From NCBI RefSeq assembly GCF_013466605.1, contig NZ_CP059162.1, positions 1,426,001-1,490,000 on the forward strand: 64,000 nt of DNA, in the 5' to 3' direction. This DNA comes from Pseudomonas chlororaphis subsp. aurantiaca (GTDB lineage Bacteria > Pseudomonadota > Gammaproteobacteria > Pseudomonadales > Pseudomonadaceae). Position numbers and translations under genes: made by a program. Within the stretch, counting starts at the first letter, position 1. Each line of letters opens with the position of its first letter. This document shows positions 35,214-45,644 of the stretch, piece by piece. A model generated the notes under the pieces. That model did no database searches. It saw nothing but the letters and a program-made list of their open reading frames with translations, and was not told the DNA's origin.

Positions 35214-36479
35214 TTACAGCAGGCTGATCGGGTAGCTGATGATCAGGCGGTTCTCGTCGAACTCGTTGGTGCTGAAGTCGCGGCGTATGGTGGAGTTGCG
35301 CCATTTGACGTTGAGGTTCTTGAGCGTGCCGCTTTGCACGGTGTAGGCCAGCTCGCTCTCGCGTCCCCATTCCTTGCCGTCGGTGATGGTGCCGGTGTGC
35401 ACGTTGTCGCCCTTGATGTAGCGGTTCATCAGGGTCAGGCCGGGTATGCCGACCGCGACGAAGTTGTAGTCATGGCGCAGCTGCCAGGATCTTTCCTGGG
35501 CGTTGTCGTAGCTGGCGTTGTAGCTGTCGTTGGCCAGGGTGCCGCCGCTGGTGCCGTTGACGCGCATCCAGGCGTTGTCGCCGGTGAGTTTCTGCAGGCC
35601 GACATAGAAGGTGTGGCCGCCGTACTTGGCCGAGAACAGGCCCGACCAGGTCTTGTTGTCCAGGTCGCCGGCGCGGGCGCTGCCATCCTCCTTGCCGTAG
35701 AAGAAGCCGATGTTGGCGCCCAGGGTCCAGTCGCCCAGTGGCTGGCTGTGGATCAGGTTGAGGTATTGCTGGCTGTAGATGTCCTTGAGCTGGGCGTTCC
35801 ACACGCCGACCTGGGTGCGCTTGTCGTTGAAGCTGTATTCGCCGCCCTGGAAGTTGAAGCGGTCGGAGGTGAAGGCCGCTTTGCCGGTCATCGACATGTC
35901 GCTCATGCTGCTGTCGTCACGCGGGCTGTTGGCGCGGAACTGGCCGCCGTAGAGGGTCAGGCCGTCAATTTCCTTCGAGGTGATCTGGCCGCCGCGGAAG
36001 GTCTGGGGCAGGGAGCGGCCGTCGTCCGAGCGCAGGATCGGCAGCACCGGCATCCATTCGCCGACCTTGACTTCGGTCTGCGACAGGCGCGCCTTGAGCG
36101 CCACACCCGTGCGGCCGAAGTGATCGGCCGGGCGCCCGTCGTGATCCAGGGGCAGCAGCTGGGTGCCGCCGGTGCCCTTGCCGCCATCGAGCTTCACCGA
36201 ATACAGCCCCAGCACGTCCATGCCGAAGCCGACGGTGCCCTGGGTGAAGCCGGACTTGGCGTCGAGGATGAAGCTCTGGGTCCACTCTTCAGCCTTGCCC
36301 TGGCTCTTGCCCGGGTTGGTGAAGTTGCGGTTGATGTAGAAGTTGCGCAGGTTCAGGTTGACCTTGGCGTCTTCGAGAAATCCGGACTCCGCGGCCATGA
36401 CCGGCAGGGCCGTGCCGGCGATGCTGGCGGCCAGCAGGCTGGGCAGCAGGGAATAGGGCGTACGAGTGGATGGTTTCAT
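35214..36479 (-). CDS. OprD-family outer-membrane porin (OccK/BenF-like)
   Basis: A 421-residue precursor with a signal peptide (1-29, cleavage after LPVMA), then the OprD opening ESGFLEDAKVNLNLRNFYINRNFT and an 18-strand barrel pattern ending in SYPISLL. The ladder and loop segments (VKVGEWMPVLPILRSDDGRSLPQTFRGGQITS) are OprD-type. Occ channels take up carboxylates; the OccK branch (OpdK, BenF) takes aromatic acids such as vanillate and benzoate. Its place beside the pca genes suggests uptake of protocatechuate or 4-hydroxybenzoate, but it is on the opposite strand and no PcaR box was found before it. Confidence 0.9.
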   Translation of the reverse strand: MKPSTRTPYSLLPSLLAASIAGTALPVMAAESGFLEDAKVNLNLRNFYINRNFTNPGKSQGKAEEWTQSFILDAKSGFTQGTVGFGMDVLGLYSVKLDGGKGTGGTQLLPLDHDGRPADHFGRTGVALKARLSQTEVKVGEWMPVLPILRSDDGRSLPQTFRGGQITSKEIDGLTLYGGQFRANSPRDDSSMSDMSMTGKAAFTSDRFNFQGGEYSFNDKRTQVGVWNAQLKDIYSQQYLNLIHSQPLGDWTLGANIGFFYGKEDGSARAGDLDNKTWSGLFSAKYGGHTFYVGLQKLTGDNAWMRVNGTSGGTLANDSYNASYDNAQERSWQLRHDYNFVAVGIPGLTLMNRYIKGDNVHTGTITDGKEWGRESELAYTVQSGTLKNLNVKWRNSTIRRDFSTNEFDENRLIISYPISLL

Positions 36480-36735
36480 GGATCGGGCTCTCTAATTGTT
36501 AGGGGTGAGGCAGGGCGCTGCCGCAATGTCAGGTTGCAGACAAGGTTGAAACCGGGAGAGTGGATGGAGCGGAATCAGCCGGAGCGGGCAGGGCGCGGGG
36601 TCATGATGACGAACCTGTTGTTATTGGTTTTTGTAGGTGCGGGGAATGGTGCGTTGGATCAACGGGCCTGTTCAATTGGCCTTGGCGGGTTTTGGGCGAT
36701 TAACGAACACAAGTGACGGCCGTCTTCGACCCATT

Positions 36736-36763
36736 AAAAAGCCCACCGGGAGGTGGGCTTTTT
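36736..36763. terminator. Terminator of the RND efflux operon
   Basis: AAAAAGCCCACC-GGGA-GGTGGGCTTTTT, with extra A and T on both sides, 15 bases past the stop of the leftward efflux operon. Works in principle on both strands. The rest of the 36480-36735 gap is the porin promoter region, with nothing else evident. Confidence 0.93.
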
Positions 36764-36778
36764 TCAAGCGTCATGCAC

Positions 36779-38239
36779 TCAGAACAGCTTCAGTGGCGGT
36801 GCCTCTTTGCTCACTTCCACTTTCTGCGAACCTTGCTCGTTCCAACCGCCACCCAGGGCCTTGTACAGGTTGACCTCGCTGGTCAACTGCGCAAGCCGGT
36901 CGGTGATCAACGCTTGCTGCGCGCTGAACAGCGAGCGCTGGGCGTCGAGGAAGGTCAGGTTGCTGTCGACACCGATGCGGTAGCGACGCTCGGCCAGGCG
37001 GTAGTAGTCCTGGTTGGCGTTGACGAAGTCACGCTGGGCCTGCAACTGCTGGTTGTAGGTCTGACGTGCGGCCAGGCCATCGGAGACTTCCTGGAAGGCG
37101 GTCTGGATGGACTTCTCGTACTGCGCCACATTGATGTCTTTCTGGATCTTCGAGTAATCCAGGCTGGCGCGCAGGCTGCCGGCGTTGAAGATCGGGATAT
37201 TGATCTGCGGCGCGAACGACCAGGTGCCCGAGCCACCCTTGAACAGGCCGCCCATGTCCGGGCTCAAGGTCCCGGCATTGGCGGTCAGGCTGATGCTCGG
37301 GAAGAACGCCGCGCGTGCCGCGCCAATACTGGCGTTGGCGGCTTTCAGGTTGTGCTCGGCGGCGAGAATGTCCGGACGGCGTTGCAGCAGTTCCGACGGC
37401 AGGCCGGCCGGCAACTCGCTGAGCAGGTCGGCCGACAACAGTTGCGGGCTCGGCAGGTTGGCCGGGATCGCGGTACCCAGCAGCAGGGTCAGGCTGTTTT
37501 CGTCCTGGGCCACCTGGCGGGTATAACGCGCCAATTGCACCCGGGCGTTCTCCACCGAGGTCCGCGACTGGCTCAGGTCCAGGGCCGAGGCCACGCCGAC
37601 TTCGTTGCTGCGCGAGGTGAGGCGGTAGCTCTCCTCGTAGGCCGCCAGGGTGTCCTGGGTCAGCTTGAGCAGTTCCTTGTCGGCCTGCCAGGTCAGGTAG
37701 GCGTTGGCCACGCTGGCCACCAGGCTGATCTGCGTGCTGCGCCGGGCTTCTTCGCTGGAGAAGTAGGTCTGCAAGGCCTGCTCGCTCAAGCTGCGAACGC
37801 GACCGAACAGGTCCAGCTCATAGGCGCTGATACCCAGGGTTGCCGAGTACTGGCTGGAGATGGCCGCTTCACCGGTCTGCGACATCCGCGCCGGGGTGCG
37901 TTGACGGCTGCCGCTGCCGTTGGCCGAAATCGCCGGGAACAGGTCCGCGCGCTGGATCTGGTACTGCGCGGCATAGGCGTCGATATTCAGCGCCGCGACC
38001 CGCAGGTCGCGGTTGTTCACCAGAGCGGTCTGGATCAGCTGCTGCAGGGCAGGGTCATGGAAGAACTGCCGCCAGCCCTGTTCGGCGGCTGCCTGGTTGG
38101 CAGCCTCCGCAGGCGAATAGGCCGGCCCTTGCGGGTATTGCGCCGCGACCGGCGCTTGCGGCTGCTGATAATCCGGTATCAGCGAGCAACCACTCAGCAC
38201 GGCGGCGGTGATTGCGAGGGAGAGTAGCGACTTGCTCAT
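36779..38239 (-). CDS. emhC: RND efflux outer-membrane channel, EmhC/TtgC/OprM type
   Basis: A 486-residue TolC-family lipoprotein. The lipobox is LSGC (Cys18) followed by SLIPDYQQP, as in OprM. Two OEP repeats follow, with [28 protein letters not shown] in the first and the [12 protein letters not shown] beta-strand region. It forms the outer-membrane trimer of the pump encoded just upstream and overlaps its pump gene by four bases (ATGA). Called Emh in P. fluorescens, Ttg in P. putida and Mex/Opr in P. aeruginosa. Confidence 0.92.
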   Translation of the reverse strand: MSKSLLSLAITAAVLSGCSLIPDYQQPQAPVAAQYPQGPAYSPAEAANQAAAEQGWRQFFHDPALQQLIQTALVNNRDLRVAALNIDAYAAQYQIQRADLFPAISANGSGSRQRTPARMSQTGEAAISSQYSATLGISAYELDLFGRVRSLSEQALQTYFSSEEARRSTQISLVASVANAYLTWQADKELLKLTQDTLAAYEESYRLTSRSNEVGVASALDLSQSRTSVENARVQLARYTRQVAQDENSLTLLLGTAIPANLPSPQLLSADLLSELPAGLPSELLQRRPDILAAEHNLKAANASIGAARAAFFPSISLTANAGTLSPDMGGLFKGGSGTWSFAPQINIPIFNAGSLRASLDYSKIQKDINVAQYEKSIQTAFQEVSDGLAARQTYNQQLQAQRDFVNANQDYYRLAERRYRIGVDSNLTFLDAQRSLFSAQQALITDRLAQLTSEVNLYKALGGGWNEQGSQKVEVSKEAPPLKLF

Positions 38240-41200
38240 TGGCCAGCCTCTTCAGGAGTTTCGGTAGTTTGCGCTTCGATTGCCTTGCGGCGGCTCATCG
38301 AGGACACGGTGACGAAGAACAAAGGTACCCAGAATATCGCCAGGACAGTCGCGGTGAGCATACCGCCAATTACCCCGGTACCGATCGCATGCTGGCTACC
38401 CGAGCCTGCGCCGGTGGAGATGGCCAGCGGTACCACACCGAGCACGAAGGCCAGGGAGGTCATGATGATCGGACGCAGACGCATGCGGCAGGCTTCGATC
38501 GCTGCATCCACCAGGCTGCGGCCCTGTTCGTGCAGTTCCTTGGCGAACTCGACGATCAGAATGGCGTTTTTCGCCGCCAGACCGATGGTCACCAACAGCC
38601 CCACCTGGAAGTACACGTCGTTGGACAGGCCGCGCAGGCTGGTCGCCATCAGCGCACCGATGATTCCCAGCGGCACCACCAGCATGACCGCGATCGGAAT
38701 CGACCAGCTTTCATACAGCGCCGCCAGACACAGGAACACCATCAGCAGCGACAAGGCGTACAGCGCAGGCGCTTGCGAGCCCGACAGGCGTTCCTCGTAG
38801 GACAGGCCGGTCCAGGAGATACCGACACCGGCCGGCAGCTTCTTGGCGATGGCTTCGACTTCGGCCATGGCTTCACCGGTACTGTAGCCCGGTGCCGGGG
38901 CACCCAGGACTTCCACCGCTTCCACGCCGTTGTAACGGGCCAGTTTCGGCGAACCGTAGATCCACGTGCCCTTGGCGAAGGAGGCGAACGGCACCATGGT
39001 CCCGGCGCTGTTGCGCACGTACCACTTCTTCAGGTCCTCGGGGCTCATGCGAGCGTTAGGCTGACCCTGGATGTACACCTTCTTCACCCGACCGCGGTCG
39101 ATGAAGTCGTTGACGTAGCTACTGCCAAGGGCAATCGACAAGGTGTTGTTGATGTCGGAGATGGTCACGCCCAGGGCGCTGGCCTTCTCGTCATCGATTT
39201 CCAGCTGGTACTGCGGTTCGTCGTTCAGCCCGTTCGGACGCACCTGGGACAGGATCTTGCTCTGTGCCGCCATGCCGAGGAACTGGTTGCGCGCTTCCAT
39301 CAGTTTCTCGTGGCCGATACCGGCGCGGTCCTGCAGGAACACGTCGAAACCGGTGGCGTTACCCAGCTCCAGTACCGCCGGCGGAGCGAAGGCGAACACC
39401 ATCGCATCGCGGAAGCTGAAGAAGTGTTGCTGGGCCCGGGCGGCCAGGTTGAACACGCTGTTTTCCACGGAGCGTTCGTCCCACGGCTTGAGCATGATGA
39501 ACGCCATGCCCGAGCTCTGGCCACGACCGGCGAAGTTGAAGCCGTTCACGGTGAAGACCGAGGCCACGGTGTCCTTTTCCTTGTCCAGTAGGTAGGCGCG
39601 CATTTCATCGACTACCACCTGGGTCCGCTCCGAACTGGAACCGGCCGGGGTCTGTACCTGGGCGAACAGTACGCCCTGGTCTTCTTCCGGAAGGAACGCA
39701 GTCGGGATACGGGCGAACAGCCAGATCATGCCGACCACGATCAGCACGTAGGCCAGCAGGTAAGGCGCCTTGTGCCGCAGGATGTTGCCCACGCCACGCT
39801 CGTAGCTTTTGACGCTGCGGTCGAAGGTACGGTTGAACCAGCCGAAGAAGCCGCGTTTCGGCGCAGCGTGTTCGCCGTGGGGAATGGCCTTGAGCATGGT
39901 GGCGCACAGGGCCGGGGTGAAAATCAGGGCAACCAGGACCGACAGGGCCATGGCCGAGACCACGGTGATCGAGAACTGCTTGTAGATCACACCGGTGGAA
40001 CCGCTGAAGAACGCCATTGGCAGCAGTACCGCCGACAGCACCAGGGCAATACCGACCAGGGCGCCCTGGATCTGGCCCATGGATTTCTTGGTCGCTTCCT
40101 TGGGTGACAGGCCTTCCTCGGCCATTACCCGCTCGACGTTTTCCACCACGACGATGGCGTCGTCCACCAGCAAGCCGATGGCCAGCACCATGCCGAACAT
40201 GGTCAGGGTGTTGATGCTGAACCCGGCGGCCGCGAGAATGCCGAAGGTACCCAGCAACACCACCGGAACGGTCATGGTGGTGATGACGGTGGCGCGGAAG
40301 TTCTGCAGGAACAGGAACATCACCAGGAACACCAGCACGATCGCTTCGACCAGGGTTTCAACCACACCCTTGATCGACTCGGTCACCACCGGGGTGGTGT
40401 CGTACGGGAATACCACTTTCATCCCTTCCGGGAAGAACGGTTCCAGGTCGCTGATGGTCTTGCGCAGGGCCTTGGCGGTGTCCAGGGCGTTGGCGCCGTT
40501 GGCCAGTTTCACTGCCAGGCCGGAAGCCGGGGCACCGTTGAACTGGGCACTGACGGAGTAGTTTTCACCCCCCAGGCCGACATCGGCGACGTCGCCCAGA
40601 CGCACTTGCGAGCCGTCCGCGTTGACCTTCAGCAGGATCGCCTTGAACTGCTCGGCAGTCTGCAGGCGGGTCTTGCCGATGATGGTGGCGTTCAGTTGCT
40701 GGCCTGGCAGGGCCGGCAAACCACCGATCTGGCCGGACGACACCTGGACGTTCTGCGCCGCCACGGCGTTCTTCACGTCGACCGGAGTCAGGTTGAAGTT
40801 GTTCAGCTTGGCCGGGTCGAGCCAGATACGCATGGCGTACTGGGCACCGAACACCTGGAAGTCACCCACGCCCGCGGTCCGCGAGATCGGGTCCTGCATG
40901 TTGGAGACGATGTAGTTCGAGAGGTCGTCCTTGGACATGCTGCCGTCCTCGGAAACCACACCGATCACCAACAGGAAGTTCTTCACCGCCTTGGTCACGC
41001 GGATACCCTGTTGCTGTACTTCTTGCGGCAGCAGCGGGGTGGCCAGGTTCAGCTTGTTCTGCACCTGAACCTGCGCGGTGTCCGAGTTGGTGCCCTGCTC
41101 GAAGGTCGCGGTAATGGTCATGCTGCCGTCGGAGTTACTTTCCGAGGACACATAACGCAGGTTGTCGATACCGTTGAGCTGCTGCTCGATGACCTGGACC

Positions 41201-41382
41201 ACGGTGTCCTGCACGGTCTGTGCGGAAGCGCCTGGGTAGGTCACGGAGATGGCGATCGCTGGAGGCGCGATGCTCGGGTATTGGTTGATCGGCAATTTGA
41301 GGATCGATAGAGCCCCGACCAGCATGATCACCAGGGCGATTACCCAGGCGAAAATCGGACGGTCGATAAAAAATTTCGACAT
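38236..41382 (-). CDS. emhB: RND multidrug efflux pump, inner-membrane transporter EmhB/TtgB
   Basis: A 1048-residue HAE1-type RND transporter (AcrB 1049, TtgB 1050). Twelve helices with two large periplasmic loops; the helix 4 proton-relay aspartates are in [16 protein letters not shown], and [16 protein letters not shown] carries the helix 10 lysine. The start [27 protein letters not shown] is invariant in this group. It expels hydrophobic drugs, dyes and aromatic solvents using proton motive force. Three bases separate it from the membrane fusion gene. Confidence 0.96.
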   Translation of the reverse strand: MSKFFIDRPIFAWVIALVIMLVGALSILKLPINQYPSIAPPAIAISVTYPGASAQTVQDTVVQVIEQQLNGIDNLRYVSSESNSDGSMTITATFEQGTNSDTAQVQVQNKLNLATPLLPQEVQQQGIRVTKAVKNFLLVIGVVSEDGSMSKDDLSNYIVSNMQDPISRTAGVGDFQVFGAQYAMRIWLDPAKLNNFNLTPVDVKNAVAAQNVQVSSGQIGGLPALPGQQLNATIIGKTRLQTAEQFKAILLKVNADGSQVRLGDVADVGLGGENYSVSAQFNGAPASGLAVKLANGANALDTAKALRKTISDLEPFFPEGMKVVFPYDTTPVVTESIKGVVETLVEAIVLVFLVMFLFLQNFRATVITTMTVPVVLLGTFGILAAAGFSINTLTMFGMVLAIGLLVDDAIVVVENVERVMAEEGLSPKEATKKSMGQIQGALVGIALVLSAVLLPMAFFSGSTGVIYKQFSITVVSAMALSVLVALIFTPALCATMLKAIPHGEHAAPKRGFFGWFNRTFDRSVKSYERGVGNILRHKAPYLLAYVLIVVGMIWLFARIPTAFLPEEDQGVLFAQVQTPAGSSSERTQVVVDEMRAYLLDKEKDTVASVFTVNGFNFAGRGQSSGMAFIMLKPWDERSVENSVFNLAARAQQHFFSFRDAMVFAFAPPAVLELGNATGFDVFLQDRAGIGHEKLMEARNQFLGMAAQSKILSQVRPNGLNDEPQYQLEIDDEKASALGVTISDINNTLSIALGSSYVNDFIDRGRVKKVYIQGQPNARMSPEDLKKWYVRNSAGTMVPFASFAKGTWIYGSPKLARYNGVEAVEVLGAPAPGYSTGEAMAEVEAIAKKLPAGVGISWTGLSYEERLSGSQAPALYALSLLMVFLCLAALYESWSIPIAVMLVVPLGIIGALMATSLRGLSNDVYFQVGLLVTIGLAAKNAILIVEFAKELHEQGRSLVDAAIEACRMRLRPIIMTSLAFVLGVVPLAISTGAGSGSQHAIGTGVIGGMLTATVLAIFWVPLFFVTVSSMSRRKAIEAQTTETPEEAGQ

Positions 41383-41385
41383 GGT

Positions 41386-42543
41386 TTACTCCCCTTTGCC
41401 GCCTGCAGCTTTGTTAGTTGCCTGTGCAGTGGCCGGGTTTTTTGCTGGAACGTTGGTCGCTTCGCTGGCTTTGACTTCGACGCCAGGTCGGACGAATTGC
41501 AGCCCTTCGGTGATCAGGCGATCACCGGCCTTCAGGCCGTCTTCGATCAGCCACTGGTTGCCAACGGTGCGGCTGGCCTTGAGCTGACGCAGTTCAACCT
41601 TGTTGTCCGGGCCAACCACCAGGGCGGTCGGTGTGCCCTTGAGGTCGCGGGTCACGCCTTGTTGCGGGGCGAGGATCGCCGCGGCATTCACGCCGGCCTG
41701 CAGTTGCGCGTGCACGAACATGCCTGGCAGCAGGGTGTGTTCCGGGTTCGGGAACACCGCGCGCAGGGTCACGGAACCGGTGGTTTCGTCGACCGACACT
41801 TCGGAGAACTCCAGCTTGCCGTCGAGCTTGTACTGGCTGCCGTCTTCCAGGGTCAGCTTGACCTTGGCGGCGTTGTCGCCGGCCTTCTGCAGGCGACCGC
41901 TTTCCAGCTCGCGGCGCAGCTCGAGCAGTTCCACCGACGACTGGGTGACGTCGACGTAGATCGGGTCGAGTTGCTGGATGGTTGCCATGGCGGTGGACTG
42001 ACCGTTGCTGACCAATGCGCCTTCGGTGACCGAAGAACGGCCGATACGCCCGGAGATCGGCGCCAGCACCTTGGTGTAGCGCAGGTCGATCTGGGCGCTC
42101 TGCAGCGCGGCTTCCGATTGCAGGCGGTTGGCGACGGCGGTGTCGTATTCCTGGCGGCTTACGGCCTGTTCGTCGACCAGTTGCTTGTAGCGATCGGAGA
42201 TCGACTTGGTCGATTGCAGATTGGCCTGGGCGCTCTTGAGGGTCGACTCATAGACCGACGGGTCGATCTGGTAGAGCTGCTGACCTTCCTTGACGTCGCC
42301 GCCTTCCTTGAACAGGCGCTTGAGAATGATGCCGTTGACCTGAGGACGGACCTCGGCGATCCGGAACGCGGTGGTGCGCCCTGGAAGCTCGGACGTCAGG
42401 GTAAAGGCTTGAGGTTGCAGGGTGACTACGCCGACCTGAGGGGCTTGTGGGGCGGGAGCCGCCTCTTCCTTTTTACATCCGCTGAGCAGCGATGCCAGGG
42501 CGACGGCAGTGACCAGAGCGGTAACAGCTGGCTTGAGTTGCAT
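41386..42543 (-). CDS. emhA: RND efflux periplasmic adaptor EmhA/TtgA
   Basis: A 385-residue membrane fusion lipoprotein. The lipobox LLSGC (Cys23) follows a 22-residue signal, then KKEEAAP. Lipoyl half-motifs, an alpha-hairpin (about 100-170) and beta-barrel segments follow the AcrA/MexA pattern, including RPQVNGIILKRLFKEGGDVKEGQQLYQIDPSVYE. It links EmhB to EmhC. It is the first gene of the operon and divergent from the TetR repressor gene. Confidence 0.94.
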   Translation of the reverse strand: MQLKPAVTALVTAVALASLLSGCKKEEAAPAPQAPQVGVVTLQPQAFTLTSELPGRTTAFRIAEVRPQVNGIILKRLFKEGGDVKEGQQLYQIDPSVYESTLKSAQANLQSTKSISDRYKQLVDEQAVSRQEYDTAVANRLQSEAALQSAQIDLRYTKVLAPISGRIGRSSVTEGALVSNGQSTAMATIQQLDPIYVDVTQSSVELLELRRELESGRLQKAGDNAAKVKLTLEDGSQYKLDGKLEFSEVSVDETTGSVTLRAVFPNPEHTLLPGMFVHAQLQAGVNAAAILAPQQGVTRDLKGTPTALVVGPDNKVELRQLKASRTVGNQWLIEDGLKAGDRLITEGLQFVRPGVEVKASEATNVPAKNPATAQATNKAAGGKGE

Positions 42544-42638
42544 GAAGATCCTCGGTCAGGCGCGCAAAATGCGCACTCGAAAAGTGGAAGGGTAAAAAAC
42601 GAGTGCTGAGTGGATAAGTAGCTTGCTAAGGAATATAC

Positions 42639-42660
42639 TTACGTTCATGGTTGTTTGTAA
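42639..42660. promoter_or_regulatory. EmhR/TtgR-type operator between emhA and emhR
   Basis: An imperfect palindrome bounded by TTAC and GTAA, with GTTCATGGTTGTTTG between, lies about 100 bases from emhA and 150 from emhR. The minus-strand reading (TTACAAACAACCATGAACG) closely resembles the P. putida TtgR operator as I remember it. Binding there would repress both divergent promoters. Confidence 0.75.
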
Positions 42661-42806
42661 ATACCTTGGCGGCGTACCCATTCGGTTACAAAAGCCGTTG
42701 CAAACGTTGAATTGTAGGCTGAGTAAACGGCACTCGAGATGCCGTTCCATATTTATTCAGATGAGCTTCATGCATCGCTGAAACATCCTGATCGAGGTTT
42801 ACTGCC

Positions 42807-43439
42807 ATGGTCCGTCGTACCAAAGAGGAAGCTCAAGAAACCCGCAAACAGATACTCGAGGCGGCCGAAAAAGCTTTCTACGAGCGCGGTGTGGCGCGTA
42901 CCACCCTGGCCGATATCGCGGCGTTGGCCGGTGTCACGCGTGGAGCCATTTACTGGCATTTCAGCAACAAGGCGGATCTGGTGCAGGCCATGCTCGATAC
43001 CTTGCGCGAGCCGCTGAATGAAATGGCCAGGGCCAGTGAAGACGAAGAGGAAGTCGATCCGCTGGGGTGCATGCGCAAGCTGTTGATTCATTTGTTTCAT
43101 CAAATTGCCCTGGACCCGAAAACCCGACGCATTAATGAGATTTTGTTTCACAAGTGCGAAATCACCGATGAAATGTGCGACATGCGGCGCCAGCGTCGCG
43201 CGGCCAGCCTGGATTGCAACGTGCATATCGAGCTGGGGTTGCGCAATGCCGTGAAGCGGGGACAACTGCCCGAGAACCTCGATACTGCCCGGGCGGCCAT
43301 CAGCATCCATGCCTATATTGATGGCATTCTTTATCAGTGGCTGTTGGCGCCGGACAGTTTCGAACTCCATAAGGAAGCGGAGCGCTGGATCGATACCGGA
43401 TTGGACATGCTGCGCCTGAGTCCCAGCCTGCGTAATTGA
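42807..43439 (+). CDS. emhR: TetR-family repressor of the RND efflux operon, EmhR/TtgR
   Basis: A 210-residue TetR regulator, the TtgR/EmhR length. The helix-turn-helix is [27 protein letters not shown] (about 32-58), and the C-terminal ligand domain includes [11 protein letters not shown], the RINEIL(H/F)HKCE segment typical of TtgR/AcrR. It represses the pump genes and itself and is released by flavonoids, antibiotics and solvents in P. putida. The ATG at 42807 gives the conserved [13 protein letters not shown] start. Confidence 0.93.
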   Translation: MVRRTKEEAQETRKQILEAAEKAFYERGVARTTLADIAALAGVTRGAIYWHFSNKADLVQAMLDTLREPLNEMARASEDEEEVDPLGCMRKLLIHLFHQIALDPKTRRINEILFHKCEITDEMCDMRRQRRAASLDCNVHIELGLRNAVKRGQLPENLDTARAAISIHAYIDGILYQWLLAPDSFELHKEAERWIDTGLDMLRLSPSLRN

Positions 43440-43601
43440 GACAAAATGCGGAATTACGTCGGCAGATGTCAACGTTTGCGCGTTATAAAACGCGATGTTT
43501 CATTCGTCACGGCTCACCGGGATGCCTTTATATACGTGGCGACTTTATCTTGATAGATAGCGAGCTACGTATTTTGTAGGGAAATTGTTGCGGGTGTGTG
43601 A

Positions 43602-44489
43602 ATGAGTGTAAGTACCGCGGCTTACAAGGGCGCCGAGCAACCGGTAAAAGGTATCGCACTGATTTGCCTGGCGGTTTTGCTGTTCGCCAGTCATGACACC
43701 CTGTCCAAATACCTGTCCGGGTTCTACCCCATCGTCATGGTGGTCTGGGCCCGGTATGTGGTGCACACGCTGTTGATGCTGGTGGTGTTCGTGCCGCGTA
43801 GCGGTTTTTCCGCGGTGGTGCGTACCAAGCGGCCAGGCCTGCAACTGTTGCGCGCCTTGTGCCTGATCGGCACCAGCCTGTTTTTCACCACCGGCCTGCG
43901 TTATATCCCCCTGGCCGAGGCCACCGCGGTCAACTTCCTCGCGCCTTTGCTGGTCACCGCCTTGTCCGTGCCGCTGCTGGGCGAGCGGGTGACCCGCGGC
44001 CAATGGCTGGCGGTGCTGGCCGGTTTCGTCGGGGTCTTGATCGTGATTCGTCCGGGCGGCGCCTTGTTCAGCCCGGCGATCCTGTTGCCGCTGTGCTCGG
44101 CCTTGTGTTTCGGCTTCTATCAGTTGCTCACCCGCAAGCTCAGCGGGGTCGACAGCCCTACCACCAGCAACTTCCTCACCGGAATTCTCAACAGCCTGAT
44201 CATGAGCGCGGCGCTGCCGTTCTTCTGGAGTACGCCGACCCTGTGGCACGCCTTGTTCATGATCGGCCTCGGCACCTGCGGCATGCTCGGCCACCTGTTG
44301 CTGACCCAGGCCTTCCGCCATGCCGCGCCGGTGATGCTGGCGCCATTCAGCTACGGGCAGATACTGTTCGCCGGCATGTACGGCTACCTGATTTTCGATC
44401 ACACCCCGGACAGCTTCGCCATAGTCGGGATCGCGGTGATCTGCCTCAGCGGCCTGGCCGTGGCCTGGGGCCAGCGCCAACGCAACTGA
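43602..44489 (+). CDS. EamA-family (DMT superfamily) transporter
   Basis: A 295-residue protein with ten predicted helices arranged as two EamA repeats (about 15-150 and 155-290). FLAPLLVTALSVPLLGERVTRGQWLAVLAGFVGVLIVIRPG ends the first repeat, as is typical of RhaT/PecM-like drug/metabolite exporters. The substrate is unknown. It stands alone: 162 bases after emhR and before a bidirectional terminator. The start lacks a strong ribosome binding site (GGGTGTGTGA before the ATG). Confidence 0.88.
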   Translation: MSVSTAAYKGAEQPVKGIALICLAVLLFASHDTLSKYLSGFYPIVMVVWARYVVHTLLMLVVFVPRSGFSAVVRTKRPGLQLLRALCLIGTSLFFTTGLRYIPLAEATAVNFLAPLLVTALSVPLLGERVTRGQWLAVLAGFVGVLIVIRPGGALFSPAILLPLCSALCFGFYQLLTRKLSGVDSPTTSNFLTGILNSLIMSAALPFFWSTPTLWHALFMIGLGTCGMLGHLLLTQAFRHAAPVMLAPFSYGQILFAGMYGYLIFDHTPDSFAIVGIAVICLSGLAVAWGQRQRN

Positions 44490-44517
44490 TCGAGGCCCAC
44501 CTACAGGTGAACGCGCA

Positions 44518-44556
44518 TTAAAAAGCCCCGGCTCTCGCGAGTCCGGGGCTTTTTAA
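44518..44556. terminator. Bidirectional terminator between the EamA gene and xenB
   Basis: TTAAAAAGCCCCGG and CCGGGGCTTTTTAA pair perfectly across an 11-base loop. It lies between stops at 44489 and 44567 of converging genes. Confidence 0.93.
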
Positions 44557-44566
44557 TTGAAGCGCC

Positions 44567-45616
44567 TTACAGCGTTGGGTAGTCGATATAGCCGACCGGA
44601 CCCTTGCCATAGAACAGTTCAGGACGCGCGTCGTTCAGCGGCGCATCGGCCTTCAGGCGGGCCGGCAGGTCCGGGTTGGCGATGAAGGGCACACCGAAGG
44701 CCACGGCATCGGCCTTGCCGCTGGTCAGCCAGGCGTTGGCGCTGTCCTTGGTGAAACGTTCGTTGGCGATATACGGGCCGCCGAAGGCTTCTTTCAGTTG
44801 CGGGCCGAGGCTGTCGGTGCCTTCTTTCTCGCGGGAGCAGATAAAGGCGATACCGCGTTTGCCCAGCTCGCGAGCGACATAGGTGAAAGTTTCGGCCAGG
44901 TTGTCGTCGCCCATGTCATGGGCGTCGGCCCGTGGCGCCAGGTGTACGCCGACACGGCCGGCGCCCCAGACTTCGATGGCGGCGTCGGTCACTTCCAGCA
45001 GGAGGCGGGCACGGTTTTCCAGGGAGCCGCCGTACTGGTCGGTGCGCTGGTTGGTGGAGCTTTGCAGGAACTGGTCGAGCAGGTAGCCGTTGGCGCCGTG
45101 GATTTCCACACCGTCGAAACCAGCGGCCTTGGCATTCTCGGCGCCGACCCGGTAGGCGTCGACGATATCGGCGATTTCAGCGGTTTCCAGGGCGCGCGGG
45201 GTCGGGTAGTCGGCCAGCGGGCGCACCAGGCTGACGTGGCCCTTGGGCTGGATGGCGCTTGGGGCGACCGGCGCTTCGCCGTTCAGGTAGCTCGGGTGGG
45301 AAACCCGGCCCACGTGCCACAGTTGCAGGAAGATCTTGCCGCCCGCGCCGTGAACGGCCTTGGTCACGTTGCTCCAGCCGCGCACCTGGTCGTTGGACCA
45401 GATGCCCGGGGTGTCCGGGTAGCCGACGCCCATCGGGGTCACAGAAGTGGCCTCACTGAGGATCAGGCCGGCGGAGGCGCGTTGTACGTAGTACTCGGCC
45501 ATCAGCGCGTTCGGTACGCGGCCTTCGTCGGCGCGGCAGCGGGTCAGCGGCGCCATGATGATGCGGTTGGCCAGCTCGAGGTCGCCGAGTTTGATCGGAT
45601 CGAAAATAGTCGTCAT
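44567..45616 (-). CDS. xenB: Old Yellow Enzyme-family ene-reductase, XenB-like
   Basis: A 349-residue flavoprotein. The OYE hallmarks are MAPLTRCRA, LQLWHVGRVSHP, the active-site pair in GVEIHGANGYLLDQFLQ (His and Asn), and SLENRARLLLEV. Sequence and length resemble XenB of P. fluorescens I-C, which reduces nitroglycerin, TNT and activated alkenes with NADPH. The ATG at 45616 sits nine bases past GAAGGG; the GTG three codons upstream abuts that site and is unlikely. It is the third gene of an ArsR-MFS-reductase operon, which suggests a role in detoxifying electrophiles. Confidence 0.9.
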   Translation of the reverse strand: MTTIFDPIKLGDLELANRIIMAPLTRCRADEGRVPNALMAEYYVQRASAGLILSEATSVTPMGVGYPDTPGIWSNDQVRGWSNVTKAVHGAGGKIFLQLWHVGRVSHPSYLNGEAPVAPSAIQPKGHVSLVRPLADYPTPRALETAEIADIVDAYRVGAENAKAAGFDGVEIHGANGYLLDQFLQSSTNQRTDQYGGSLENRARLLLEVTDAAIEVWGAGRVGVHLAPRADAHDMGDDNLAETFTYVARELGKRGIAFICSREKEGTDSLGPQLKEAFGGPYIANERFTKDSANAWLTSGKADAVAFGVPFIANPDLPARLKADAPLNDARPELFYGKGPVGYIDYPTL

Positions 45617-45644
45617 GGAATACACCCTTCTTTAGATGAACGTA

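Noticed and set aside
38212..39591. 459-codon frame opposite the RND pump
   Set aside because: Composition is His/Gln/Gly-rich antisense to a conserved transporter, with no ribosome binding site and no conserved motif.
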